Positions 1 through 11,270 of a stretch of DNA of 64,000 nucleotides are shown here, piece by piece. Origin of the DNA: Plasmodium relictum (taxonomy: Eukaryota > Apicomplexa > Aconoidasida > Haemosporida > Plasmodiidae); contig NC_041690.1 in the NCBI RefSeq assembly GCF_900005765.1, positions 930,001-994,000 of the forward strand, given 5' to 3'. The notes under the pieces were generated by a model. The model was not told the origin of the DNA. It did no database searches and saw nothing but the letters and a program-made list of their open reading frames with translations. Each line of letters opens with the position of its first letter. Position 1 is the first letter of the stretch. The translations under genes and the position numbers were made by a program.

Positions 1-903
1 ATAAGATAAATGATTTTTCTTTATACTCAAATACGTTAAAAAATAATTTTTTAAACATTTAAAAATTATTTAGTCAAACAACAAGCATAATTATAATTAT
101 ATTTTATTTACTTATTTTTTATTTTATACGACTCTCTTACTTTTTTCATAATTTTAAACATATTACCCATAAAAAATTATTTTATCAACAATTACTATTA
201 AAATACCAATAAATTTTGAATAAGTTCTATTTTTGTTTCACAATTAAAAATTAGCTTTATTTTTTATGTTCTACATATATATCTGAAAGTTTATAGAAAA
301 AATTATAATTTTTCTTATATAATTTAATATTTATATATTTATTTAATTTTCTGAATAAGTTAAAAATAATTTTAAATTCACTTATTTAAAAAAAATTTGA
401 AACATTTAAGTCTACGATAAAATAGAATGCAAAAAGATTGATATGATATACATATATTTTATTATACACTATTTAATTACAAAATTTTATTATTCGCTAT
501 ACTCATAGTTTTGTTTCTACGTAATATGATTTTTCTTGTATTTTTATTTTATTTTTTTTTTTTTTATTTGTCAAATAAATATATATTAATTCAATATTTT
601 TATATGACAATAGAAACTGAATATAATTTGACTTTTTTTTTTTTTTTTATACTTTTTAAAGTATTTTATATAAAAAAGTAACTTTAAATTTATTTGACTA
701 TCTAGTTATTTTATGATTAAACTAATTTGTATAAAAATATTATTCATTTCTATATATATATATATATATATGTAATTTTTTCTTTTTTTTCCTATGCTAT
801 TTCTGTTTATTAAGTATATTATTAAATGATAAAATAAAATAAAACCTTATACATATATATATATATATTTTTTTTTTTTTTTCGTGTTTTTTATTATGTG
901 AAA
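1..903. other. AT-rich intergenic region, left edge
   Basis: No gene is supported here. The sequence is almost pure A/T with poly-T runs and an (AT)n tract near 750-770 just before the first gene. It is presumably the 5' flank of the SHMT-like gene at 904. Confidence 0.6.
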
Positions 904-2265
904 ATGCTTCGAATGAAATTTGGAAATACAAAGTTAAATTTGAAAAGATATATCAGTTTTGATTCTTTAAGAAATAGAAGTAGCTTAAAAGATGTAGATG
1001 ATGAAAATTTTAATGTTATGTTGTCATACAAAAACAATAATAACATAAATTTGTCAGTAATTAATAATATTCTCCCTGTATATTTGAAAGAATGCTTAGT
1101 TAATGATTTAAATAAAACCATCCAATGTAATAAAACTGTTTTTGAAATGTTGGAAAGAAGAGCACTAAATGCTTTTAATTTAGAAAAAAAATATTGGGGG
1201 TGTTTTATTAATAGTAATAGTAATTATGTAAATTCAAACAATGATTATTTTCTTTTAAATCTATATAGCAATTTGCTAAATTATAGAAATAAAATTATGC
1301 ATATTAGTTTTTCATTAGAAAAAAAAAAAGATAAAAACAATCGGAAATGCTTATTAGATGCCATTTATAATACAATTAAAATAGAAAATGAAAGTAACAT
1401 AAATTATATGCAAATAAAAAATATGTATGAAATTTTTATCCCAGATATAATATATATAGATGAAACAAATAATCCCTATAATTTTGAATACGAATTTTTA
1501 AAAAATTTGAAAGATATAAATAATTGTATTGTAATAGTAAACATAAGTAATAAAGCAAATTTAATTTCTCATAATTTAATTTCTTCTCCTTTTGAATATT
1601 CTGATATTGTATTTTCTTATTTCAATGAAAATTTTCGTGCATGTAATAGCCAAGTAATATTTTATAAGAAAGGATTTAGGAGTTTTGATAATGAAGGAAA
1701 ATTAATATCATATGATTTTGAAGAAAAATTAAAAAATATATTTTTTGAAAATAATTTAAATAATATAATTTTTTCTTTAGCTACTTCGTTTAAATTAATG
1801 AAAACTAATGAATTCAAAGAATATGCAAAGCAAACACAGAAAAATACATCTACTTTATTTAAATATATTAATAAAGAGTATTTTAATGTTCATTATTCTG
1901 GTAATAATAGCTTCTTAAATTTAAATTCTTCTAATTATTCTTTCAATATACAAGAATTTTATGCTTTATGCACAAAACTAAATATATATTTTGATGTTTT
2001 AAAACCAACTAAATTTATTCAAAAATCTTTTAATATAGGATCAAACTATTTAACTAGCTTAGGTTTATTAGATAATGATATGAAAATAGTAGCAGATTTT
2101 ATTAATCAATCTGCTTCTTTATATTTTTATATAAAACAAAAAGAAAATTTGTCAAATGAAAAGTTTATAAATTATATAAACAATCCCACATCATCTGATA
2201 TTTTGTCTCTTGCTAATGATATTTTTTGTTTTATTTCTTCTTTTCCATCTATTCATAGCTGCTAA
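904..2265 (+). CDS. SHMTm: Serine hydroxymethyltransferase-like protein (probable mitochondrial pseudoenzyme)
   Basis: Single-exon 453-residue protein. The frame can be opened at a GTG at 898, but the first ATG is 904, which I use. The fold family is clear: an ERRALNAF..WG segment (about residues 84-99) matches the SHMT stretch before the substrate loop, and PFEYSDIV..IFYKKG (about 229-257) matches the SHMT segment around the PLP lysine. At the lysine position this protein has Glu (about residue 242), and the Asp/His pair of the VDMAH motif reads as Asn/Asn (VNISN, about 212-216). It should therefore not bind PLP like an active SHMT. Plasmodium is known to carry a second, mitochondrial SHMT paralogue beside the active cytosolic enzyme; the length is about right for it. 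The Lys/Arg-rich start is consistent with organelle import. A regulatory or scaffold role is inference. Confidence 0.85.
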   Translation: MLRMKFGNTKLNLKRYISFDSLRNRSSLKDVDDENFNVMLSYKNNNNINLSVINNILPVYLKECLVNDLNKTIQCNKTVFEMLERRALNAFNLEKKYWGCFINSNSNYVNSNNDYFLLNLYSNLLNYRNKIMHISFSLEKKKDKNNRKCLLDAIYNTIKIENESNINYMQIKNMYEIFIPDIIYIDETNNPYNFEYEFLKNLKDINNCIVIVNISNKANLISHNLISSPFEYSDIVFSYFNENFRACNSQVIFYKKGFRSFDNEGKLISYDFEEKLKNIFFENNLNNIIFSLATSFKLMKTNEFKEYAKQTQKNTSTLFKYINKEYFNVHYSGNNSFLNLNSSNYSFNIQEFYALCTKLNIYFDVLKPTKFIQKSFNIGSNYLTSLGLLDNDMKIVADFINQSASLYFYIKQKENLSNEKFINYINNPTSSDILSLANDIFCFISSFPSIHSC

Positions 2266-3223
2266 AATCTTTATTTATTTATTTTTTTTTTTCTTTAGTT
2301 CAATATATAATAAAAGAACTAAAATAATTTGAAATTTAAATTTTTTAAAAGTTATTTCTTTTCAAAAGTCTATTATTTTTTTTTGCACATACTAAATTTT
2401 GTAGACAACAAAAAAAGGAAAAACTATATGAACATATACATATTCTTTAATTTTAAATATAAAATTATTATATATATATTTATGTAATCATTAAATAAAT
2501 TTTTGTCATATTTTATTAAAAAATTAAAAAACTTTACGTAAAAAAAAAAAAATTACGTCACAAAAATGGGAAATAAAAAATTAATAACACAAGAAATATT
2601 CTATAGAAACACAATAAATATACATATAATATTTCATTAAAAGAAAAGCAAGGAAATAATAAAAATTAATGAAACATCTTATATAATAAAAGGGAAAAGA
2701 AAAATGGAAAATAAATAAAAAAAAAAAACTTAGCAAATTGCTATTTAAATCTTTTTCCATTACATTATTACTCTTTATGAAAATCATCATTATAATTAAT
2801 TTTCATAGCGTATTTTACTTATTAAAATTTTAATCAAAATATGTATATGCATATATTATAAAGATAAAACAAGTCAAAAAAAAAAAAAAAAAAGTATTAT
2901 TTCTAATGCGTTCAATAGTTTTTATTATCTCTTCAATTCCATAGACTTGAAAAAGCTTACTTGATACCATTTTGTACAGTAAATAAAAAAAATATATAAT
3001 AAAAACCACCTAAAATAAATAAGGATTTTGAAACAGAAATTGAAAAAAAATTGTCTAAATATTATATAAAAAAAAATTTTCATTTTCGTAACAACAAATT
3101 TAAATAAAAATAGCTATATAGATTTCCACTCTGAATTGTCTTTAAAAAAAAATAAATAAGTAAATTTATTAAAACAAAGAGAAATCAAATATAAAAAAAA
3201 AATTAAAATGGAATTTCACGATA
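2266..3223. other. Intergenic region between convergent SHMT-like and AP2 genes
   Basis: Mostly A/T-rich 3' flanking sequence of two convergent genes. The only structured part is 2907-3083, where base composition is less extreme and a 52-codon frame is open on the minus strand (listed separately). Confidence 0.5.
2925..3083 (-). CDS. Possible small membrane protein, 52 residues
   Basis: Minus-strand frame from an ATG at 3083 to TAA at 2925. It is Phe/Ile/Tyr-rich with a likely membrane helix, then a more ordinary tail containing Trp, Gln and ending SMELKR. A second frame is also open over 2840-3008 and follows a good T-rich acceptor (TTTTAG), so splicing could change the product. It lies 140 bp after the AP2 stop on the same strand and could simply be 3' UTR. 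No homology recognised. Confidence 0.2.
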   Translation of the reverse strand: MKIFFYIIFRQFFFNFCFKILIYFRWFLLYIFFIYCTKWYQVSFFKSMELKR

Positions 3224-5312
3224 TCATAATAAAAGCTCAGCTTCTTTTTTTTCTCTCCATTCAATCGCTTTTTGCCTAGCTAATTGAACGGATTTATATT
3301 CTAAAAAAAAAAAAAAAGGCACATATATGCATTAAGGAAAAATAATAAATTAAAATGGATAAATGAAGGAATATACAAGTAGAAATAGAAATTTAGAAGC
3401 ATTAAAATTTTTTATTTTTACCATTAACTGAAAATCCCTTTGTCTGTATTTTACCATTTTCTTTCCAATTTGCTCTCCATAATTTTCTTGATTTATCATA
3501 ATAAACTCCTTTTCTTGCTTCAAACGATGCAATTACACCATCGATTTCAAGAGCATAATATCCTGTTCTTTTTTTCGCTCTTGAATTTATTGGTGCATTT
3601 AAATTTTTCACTTTAATATTTTCTCTTTTTTTAGTATTATCTTTTTTAACTTTTTTTGAAGTTTTATTTATTTCAGGTGTTGCTTCTACTGCTTCTGTTT
3701 TTTCTTCTTTACTTGTTTTATTGCACATTTCGAAAATATGTAAGGGTATTTCCATTGCTTGAATAATGTATGATTTTTGTTTTTGATTTTCTAAAATGTC
3801 TAATGAATTTAAAAATTTCTTGATATCCAAGGATTTATTATTATCTTTCATATACCATGGTTGTATAAATTCATTCATATTAACATAAATATCAGAACTC
3901 CTCTGAGCAGTTAAATCACAATTTTTCATATTATCTTCTGTAAATATGAAAGGCTTATAACTAGGCTCATGAACTTTTCTTAATTCATCCAGTTCGCCTA
4001 TAATTATTTTCAAAATATAAAAATCTAAATGCTTAATAGTTTCTATACTTAATGACCTAAATATTAATATAAATATTTTTAATTCTTCATTATTTAATGT
4101 CATGATTTTTCTCCAATGAAAAAAAAAATTTCCTTCATATTCCCCCCATAAAGGCACTCTTCTACGAATTTCTAATAACATATCGTAACAATTAATTTGA
4201 TTATGTAAAAATATTTCCATTTGTACTCTTTTTTTTGTAAAATCATTTAATTCACTATAATTTTCTAATCTATTTTTATAATTTTTCATATTAATTGAAG
4301 TAAAATCATTTTCATCTTTTAATTCATTATTGCTATTTTTTTTATTCTTTAAATTTTCCTCTTTTTTATTTGATAAATTTATTTTATTATATATATCATT
4401 ATATCCATTTTCACTATTATTATTTTCTGTATTTTCTATATAAATACTTTCTTCTTTTTTTTTTGATATTCTTGAATAATCATTCGCTATATGATGATTA
4501 TCTACATTCTTACTCATTTCTTCTTTTTTTATAATTTCTTCCTTATTGTTATCATTTTTAATAACTAATTGACTTTTTTTTGTTTTTTTCTTATCCTTCA
4601 TATTACTTTCGTATAAATTCTGAGAGTTTATATCATTGGTGATATTTATATTATTTGTTTCACTTATGATAGTTTTATTATTTACAATTTGTTTCTCATG
4701 TACTGTATTTAAAGTTTGTATATCATTTGTTCTATTTAATTCTGTTATATTGTATAAATGAATTGTATCATTAATATTACATAAATTATTTGTTTGATTA
4801 GTGTCTTCTTCTAAGAAAAGAGAAGTTTTATGATATGTTTCATCATTTACATTATTATTTTCTTTATTATAACAATATGAGATATTCAAATTTGAATCAT
4901 CTTTATTTTGATCAATATTTAAGGAATCTATACAACTCATACTTTTATTATATTTTTCACTGATATTTAAATTGTTAATATTATTATACTCTCCTTTACT
5001 TTCGTTATTTAAGCCATTATTACTATTTTTTTCTAAATTATTGTCATTTGAAATAACGCTATTTTCCTCACTTTTCTTTTGATCCGTTTTGTCATATAAA
5101 TCATCATTTTCAATACTTTCTATACATTTTGTTCCTTTTTTATATATCAACTCTTTTGAACCTTCTTTATTTATTAAATCAGAATTATTAGATGTATCAT
5201 TTTTATTTAATAAATTTTCTTCTTTTATTATTTTTTTTTTTTCAATAATTTTGCTTTCATCCATAGATTCATCATTTAAAATAGGAATTCTTAAATCATT
5301 TTGTTCATCCAT
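3224..5312 (-). CDS. AP2-HC: ApiAP2 DNA-binding protein, probable AP2-HC orthologue
   Basis: Two exons, complement(3422..5312) and complement(3224..3300), intron 121 bp, 655 residues. Exon 1 ends GTTAATG and exon 2 begins AATAT, giving VNG-EYKSVQLARQ. The first ~340 residues are Asn/Lys/Glu-rich low complexity. A conserved block at about 355-450 (EIFLHNQINCYDMLLEIRRR, a WGEYEG..FHWRK core) may be the AP2-coincident domain. A single AP2 domain sits at the extreme C-terminus (about 580-650), with YYALEIDG, GVYYDK and WRANW strands in exon 1 and the amphipathic helix (ARQKAIEWREKKEAE) in exon 2. From memory, P. falciparum has one C-terminal AP2 protein beside SHMTm, PF3D7_1456000, reported as a heterochromatin component. 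Without exon 2 the domain would be truncated. Family call is firm; the orthology rests on gene order. Confidence 0.88.
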
Positions 5313-5493
5313 AATTATTACAATATTTTCATAATAAAACTTTTTTTTTTTCTTTCTTACTTAATTATATATTATTCTAAATGAAAACGATTAATACTAG
5401 TAAATTAAATGTAAACTGTTTCTTTTTTATTTTCATTAAAAATTAGCTTACAATAAAAAATTATATTTATTATTATTTAAATATGTATATATA

Positions 5494-5548
<55 letters not shown>

Positions 5549-8454
5549 AGTTATAATGTATAAAATTTTTGATTTAATATAAATTTTAAAGATTCTTTTT
5601 TTTATAAAAAGAAATACTTTCGGAAATTATGTAATAAAAAATTAATGTGCAAATTTTTTTTATTTTTATTTATTCAAATATAAATTTAATAAACAGGTGT
5701 AATATATAATTTTTACAAATATTATATTAAAACAAAAAAGAAAGGATAAATTAATGAATTTATAAAACATAATATTATGTAAAAGTATACCTTTTAAAAA
5801 TGTTAGAATAAAGGAAATACTTTGATAAAACAAATACTTCTTTAAAACAAAAATGTGTTTCATGATATATATATATATTAAAGAAATAAATTAAGTATTT
5901 ATATTTTCATTTTAATTAATACTTTATACTTTAAATACAGAAAATTTCCTTGGAATATTCAGAAAAACATATATATAAATGTGAATGCATCTATGATGTT
6001 ATTTAATGTTGTCGGAATTTTTTATTACATTGTTATAAATCACAAATTATCAATAATTTAATTATGTAATAAAAGTTAAAATAACCTTATAAATGTATTG
6101 CAATAATACTAATACACATTTTTATGCCAAAAAATATATCATTGAATAAATATATAATATTAAATATTAATACATTTCGATATTCATTCCATATATTACT
6201 TCTTACTTCTAAAAAGAAGTTCAATTCTTATCACTATTCTTCTTATTTAATTATTATATTTATATATCATTCTATATCTTTATATTGTCTGATTATATTT
6301 GTTAACAAATTTTTTCCATTAATAATTTATTACTTATTTATTTTTTTTTTTTTTTGTCAAAATTCTTAAATTGTAATTTTTAATAATATTATCGATGTAT
6401 GAAAAATTAAAAAAAAAAAATCATCTAATGTAAATAAAATTTTATTTAATTCATCAAATCTACACATGTAAAACTACGATATTTTTTTTAAAAATATTAA
6501 AATTAACAAAAAAAAGGAAATTAACTCAAAAAAAAAAAAAAAAATTCTTCGCTAATTGATTCTTAAATATATTCGAAAAAATCTAATTTTTTTATTTTTT
6601 TTTGTGATCTTCAACATAATTATATATCATATAATACTTTCAAAAGAAAAAAAAGAATCTACATAATTCATATAAAAAATCTTATCCTTGAATAATTTTT
6701 CTTTTTCTTTTTCTTTTTATTTTTAATATTTATTAAAAACTCATTCTTGAAGTAAATAAAAAAATAAAATAAACGAAAAACAAAAAATACATGAAAATTT
6801 ATTCTATATTTTAAAATGAATAGAAAGTCATTTTTTTTTTTTTTTTAAACATAAAAATTATATAAAAATATTTTTGCATAATTTTTTTATAATTTTTATA
6901 GTTTTTTTTTTTTTTTTTTGATTGGGATAACCCTATTGTATTTGTTAAAACAATAAAATGAAAATAAAGTGATAGCTTTCAAGATGCCAAAAAAAAAAAT
7001 GTATGTTTAAGAATATAATTGTGTTAAAGTTATTTTTAATTTATAAGATTTACTGCATGTGAAATTATTAATTTGTATACAAATATGTATTATTATGAAG
7101 TAGATCATTAATTTAGGAAACTTTTGAGTATAAAGTATTGTAATTAATAAAAAAAAAAAAAACTTTTAATATATTATATAAAAAATATTGTTATTATCAA
7201 TTTGTACTATTGTTAAATTAAAAAAATTTATTTTTTATAGTTTATATATAAATATTTATATATTCATTTTAAAAGATGCATTTAAACTTTTTTATTTTCT
7301 ATTTTACTTGATGTCTTAGTAAATATCAATTTAGTAAATTCCTTATTCTAAAAATAGAAAATGATAATTTCAATAAAAATTTTCTCTCTAAAAGTTATCT
7401 AATGTAGTTATATATAAATATGCTTTTTCTCATGGAATTCTTTTATTTAATAATTTATTACACAACAAAAAAACAATAACTTATTTTATATATTTTTTAG
7501 TATATTTATATTTATTATATTGTGGATTATTTGTATAAAATAATTAATTGAATTATGTATTTTTCATCCTATATGTATAAAATATTTCTTATATTAATTG
7601 CATATCTTTAATAAAAATAAAAATAAATAACGCACACACATATTGTGCATAAATAAACATGCACATACACACACATTAACACAAATTTTCTTAAAAAGGT
7701 TATATGAAAAAAATTTATAAAGAACAAAAATAAAAGTGGAATTTTTTTAAAAATTTGAGTTTTCATCAAATAATTTTATAGTAAGATAGAAATACAAAGT
7801 ATATTTTTTTTTTTTTTTGTAATGAAAGAACTCCTATTTTATATTTTATAAGAAGGAATATATAATCAAATAATAAAATCCAAAATATACTATGAAAAAT
7901 ACATTTTAAATACAAAAAAAAAAAAAAATATTTGAAATAAATTGTGATGTATATAAAATAATAAAACTATTTTTACAATAATAAAGTTACTAGAAATTGT
8001 ATTAAAAAATGATAAAAAAAAAAAAAGAATATTTAATTTTAATTAATTTTTTCTGAACATACATGGAAATCAAATTATATCTTATTTTTCGGAATTTGAT
8101 TCCAATAAGTTAACGTAAATGTAAAAATATATAAATAAACAAAAATAAAAATAAAAGTCAGAAGTGAAAAAGTATTTTTAAAAAACAGAATTAAAAGCTG
8201 TTACATCTACATTTTTCGTGAAAGTTTAGATAAAAATTTCATGCGTTTTGTATATTTTTGTATTTATTTGACAAAAAAAAAAAAAAATATTTATATATGT
8301 ATACTTAAATTACTGTTCTTAAATGCATACAAAAAAGTTTTTATTTTAATATGAGAATTATTTAAAACATCAAAATACAAAAATAAAACACATTTATAAG
8401 GAAACTCTTCAGTTCATTAAATTAACTATTAAAAAAAAAAATATATTTTCTTCA
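5313..8454. other. Divergent 5' region between AP2 and polyprenol reductase genes
   Basis: About 3.1 kb holding the promoters of two head-to-head genes. No convincing gene. It contains a long (AT)n tract (5482-5545), a CA-rich patch (7630-7680), a less A/T-rich patch at 6918-6990, and short A/T-composed frames (for example 5666-5863 minus and 6124-6369 plus) that look like chance. Confidence 0.5.
5482..5545. repeat. (AT)n microsatellite
   Basis: Near-continuous TA dinucleotides with one phase slip, about 60 bp, roughly 170 bp upstream of the AP2 start codon. Typical of Plasmodium promoters; length is expected to vary between isolates. Confidence 0.9.
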
Positions 8455-10185
8455 ATGATACACTTTTATTCTAAACATATATACTTTTTGAAAGTTCTCA
8501 TCTTTTTTTATCATGCTATCGTAATTTTTTTTTTACTTATTTCTTTTTATTTCAAATCAATTAGTCAATGGGCGTTACATGGGAAAAATTTGTTTATAAA
8601 ATTAGAAAAAGAAGAAAGAGGAAAGAGTTCTAAGATATATAAATTAAAAAAAAAAATAGACACTATTATTGTTCCCAAAATATATTTTTTACATTTTTAC
8701 ATTATTGGTTTAGTAATAAACTCAATTTTAGTAATCCAAGTAAATAAAAGTGTTTTTGCATAAACCATTTTTCTAAAAATCATTTTACTCATTAAATTTT
8801 TATTTTATTAAGGATTTCCATCAAAATTATAAAAATGAAAGAAACGGTAACATATTTTTTCTTTTTTTACGAATAACGTTTAAAAAAATAATAATGAGAA
8901 AAATATTTTTTATATAAAAAAAATTTTTTTTTAATATAAATGTGCATATGTATATAATACCAAACAATTAACAATAATAATATATTTGTGTTTGTTTGTT
9001 TCATAAATTTTAATGTAATGTGTATATTTTTGTATGTTTAAATTTATTAAAGTAACAAAAATAATTATAACCATTACTATAAATATAACCTTAATGTATA
9101 TTATTCTCTGTAATCATGATATAAATGTTTTTTATTATTTTTATTAGCTTTTGATTTTATTTCTGTGACTAACATTATCTTTGAAGTTCATTTGCTAAGA
9201 AGATTATTAGAACAATTATTTGTAGTAAGAACAACATCAAATTCGTTTATGCATATCTTTTCTTATCTTTTAGGAATAAGGTACTGAAAGGAAAAAAAAA
9301 TTATTATAAATATTCTATTTTAATGAAATATTTAAATAATTTTAATCTCATTTTAATATAAATATTTTTAAATGTTTCAGTTTCTATGTAGTAACTCCTT
9401 TTTCATTATATAATAGTGACAAAAATGAATATAGTCTATTAAATTTATTTTCTATTATTCTTTTTATATTCGGAAACTTAATTCAAGTATATTTCTTTAA
9501 GGAAATGATTGTTATCAAAATTATTTAAATTTATATATATATAAATATATTTTTTTTATATTTCAGTTTGATTCTCATTCTCGCTTGGCTAAGCTTCGCC
9601 CCAAAGGTTGATAATATAAAAATTAAAAAAAAAAAAAATTCTTTTCTAAATTTCTTTCCTTTTTTTAGACACAAAGAAAAATGATATTATGTATAAGGTC
9701 CCATATGGTGGATTCTTTTATTTTGTTAGTTGCCCTCATTATTTTGCAGAAATATTAATATACTTATCATTTTTGATATTAAATACTAATTTCATAAAGT
9801 ATGTATAACAATATGAAATAACAAGTATATATTAATATATGAAAAAAAATTGTTTCGTTTTGTTTTTTTAATATAGTTTACTGAATTTTGTTATGGTTTC
9901 ATTAATTTTAATTATAAACGGTAACTAATATTTATAAATAAATTTGAAAAATATAATATTCAGTAATTTCCTGAAAATAACATATGTAAAATATTTTTTC
10001 CTACATTAGGTTTGAAAACACATAATTGGTATTTTAAAATATTAGAAGATACATATCCAAAGTAAAATTTCTTAAATAATTATAAAATTAAATTATAATA
10101 TTGATATACTTGTATCTTTTTTATTAAATGAAATATTTTTTTTTTTTTTAGACAAAGAAAAATCATCTTTCCTTTTATTCTTTAA
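8455..10185 (+). CDS. Polyprenol reductase (SRD5A3/DFG10 family, steroid 5-alpha-reductase-like)
   Basis: Nine exons: 8455..8739, 8813..8846, 9148..9280, 9381..9486, 9567..9606, 9669..9798, 9877..9920, 10010..10061, 10152..10185; 285 residues. All junctions are GT..AG and in phase. It should be an ER membrane enzyme reducing the alpha-isoprene unit of polyprenol with NADPH to make dolichol for N-glycosylation and GPI anchors. Evidence: WALHGK near residue 40; the family signature EVHLLRRLLE (about 119-128); YKVPYGGFFYFVSCPHYFAE, the C-terminal reductase motif with HYF.E; and NWYF..LEDTYPKQRK near the end (about 263-278), matching the SRD5A3 tail. Hydrophobic helices fit a multi-pass protein. 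Length is a little short of human SRD5A3. The steroid-reductase label often given to such genes is less likely than polyprenol reductase because of these tail motifs. Confidence 0.92.
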
Positions 10186-11270
10186 ATGCCGCTAAATTTT
10201 TATATATTTTTTAATAAAACTATTCTTATAATAATGAAATTTAAGTATACACAAATAAATTTCCTTATTCTTTTTATTTATGTTAGATTATTCTTGTATA
10301 GTTTTATTATTTATATTATAGAATTGGCAATTAATTTTATTAAAAAAAATAGGTTAATGTATATATTTTAAATTAAAATATGGATCAAGCAAAACATGTA
10401 CAAGATATAATTATATAATGCTTCATTATTTTTAAGTAGTTATCAAAAACCTATTTATTTTAATAAAATGTACATTAATATTTTTTTTTTAATTATTTTA
10501 TTTACAGAATTAATCGTTATGTATATATATTTTTGAATATTTAGATTTTTCTATTATAAATTTTAGTACTTTATGTTGCATATTTTTTTCTTTTAGAAGT
10601 GTTATGTATAAAATTATGCAATTTATTTTTTTTTTTTCATCCTTTTATTATTTATACAACATATTTTTACTTTTATTTTAAATAAATTTAGAATTGTTAA
10701 ATATAATAAAAATTGGAAATTAAATTTTTTTTTATTTTTATTCATATGATAATATTAAATAAATATAAGAAAAATAAATGTATTTATTCATTCCTATTTA
10801 ATTATTATAATAAATAATAGTGATAAGATACTGAATTAGCATTTAAAAAAAAAAAATAGATATATGTAAAATAAAAAAAAATCATGTTATATTATATCTA
10901 GGATAAACTACTTAATATTTGGGACAACTGAATAAAAAATTTTATTCTTATTATGCTTATACTTCAAGCTTTTTTACCTTTTCATGCATTAAAAATATGG
11001 AATACATATGCATATAAATATTTCTTTAATTATAATGGTTAATTACTATTATTTTCATTTTTTATTTAAATAAAATAATGAATAAAATTTCCGAAATGAT
11101 TAGATATAAAAATTGAATAAAATTAAAAGGAAATATTATTTTTTTTATATAAATGTAAAAAAAAAAATTATATATATAGTATTAGAACACAATAATGAAT
11201 AAATAATTTATCATATATATCAATATATATAAACTTAAATATGCGAATACGAGTGCTAGAGTAATTAAAA
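10186..11270. other. Intergenic region between convergent genes
   Basis: 3' flanks of the polyprenol reductase (+) and CCp2 (-) genes. Only short A/T-composed frames are visible, including one at 10186-10371 that merely continues past the reductase stop in another frame. Nothing supported. Confidence 0.6.

Noticed and set aside
5666-5863. 65-codon minus-strand frame near the AP2 promoter
   Set aside because: Composed almost only of Phe, Leu, Ile, Lys and Asn as expected from A/T-rich DNA; no conserved motif.
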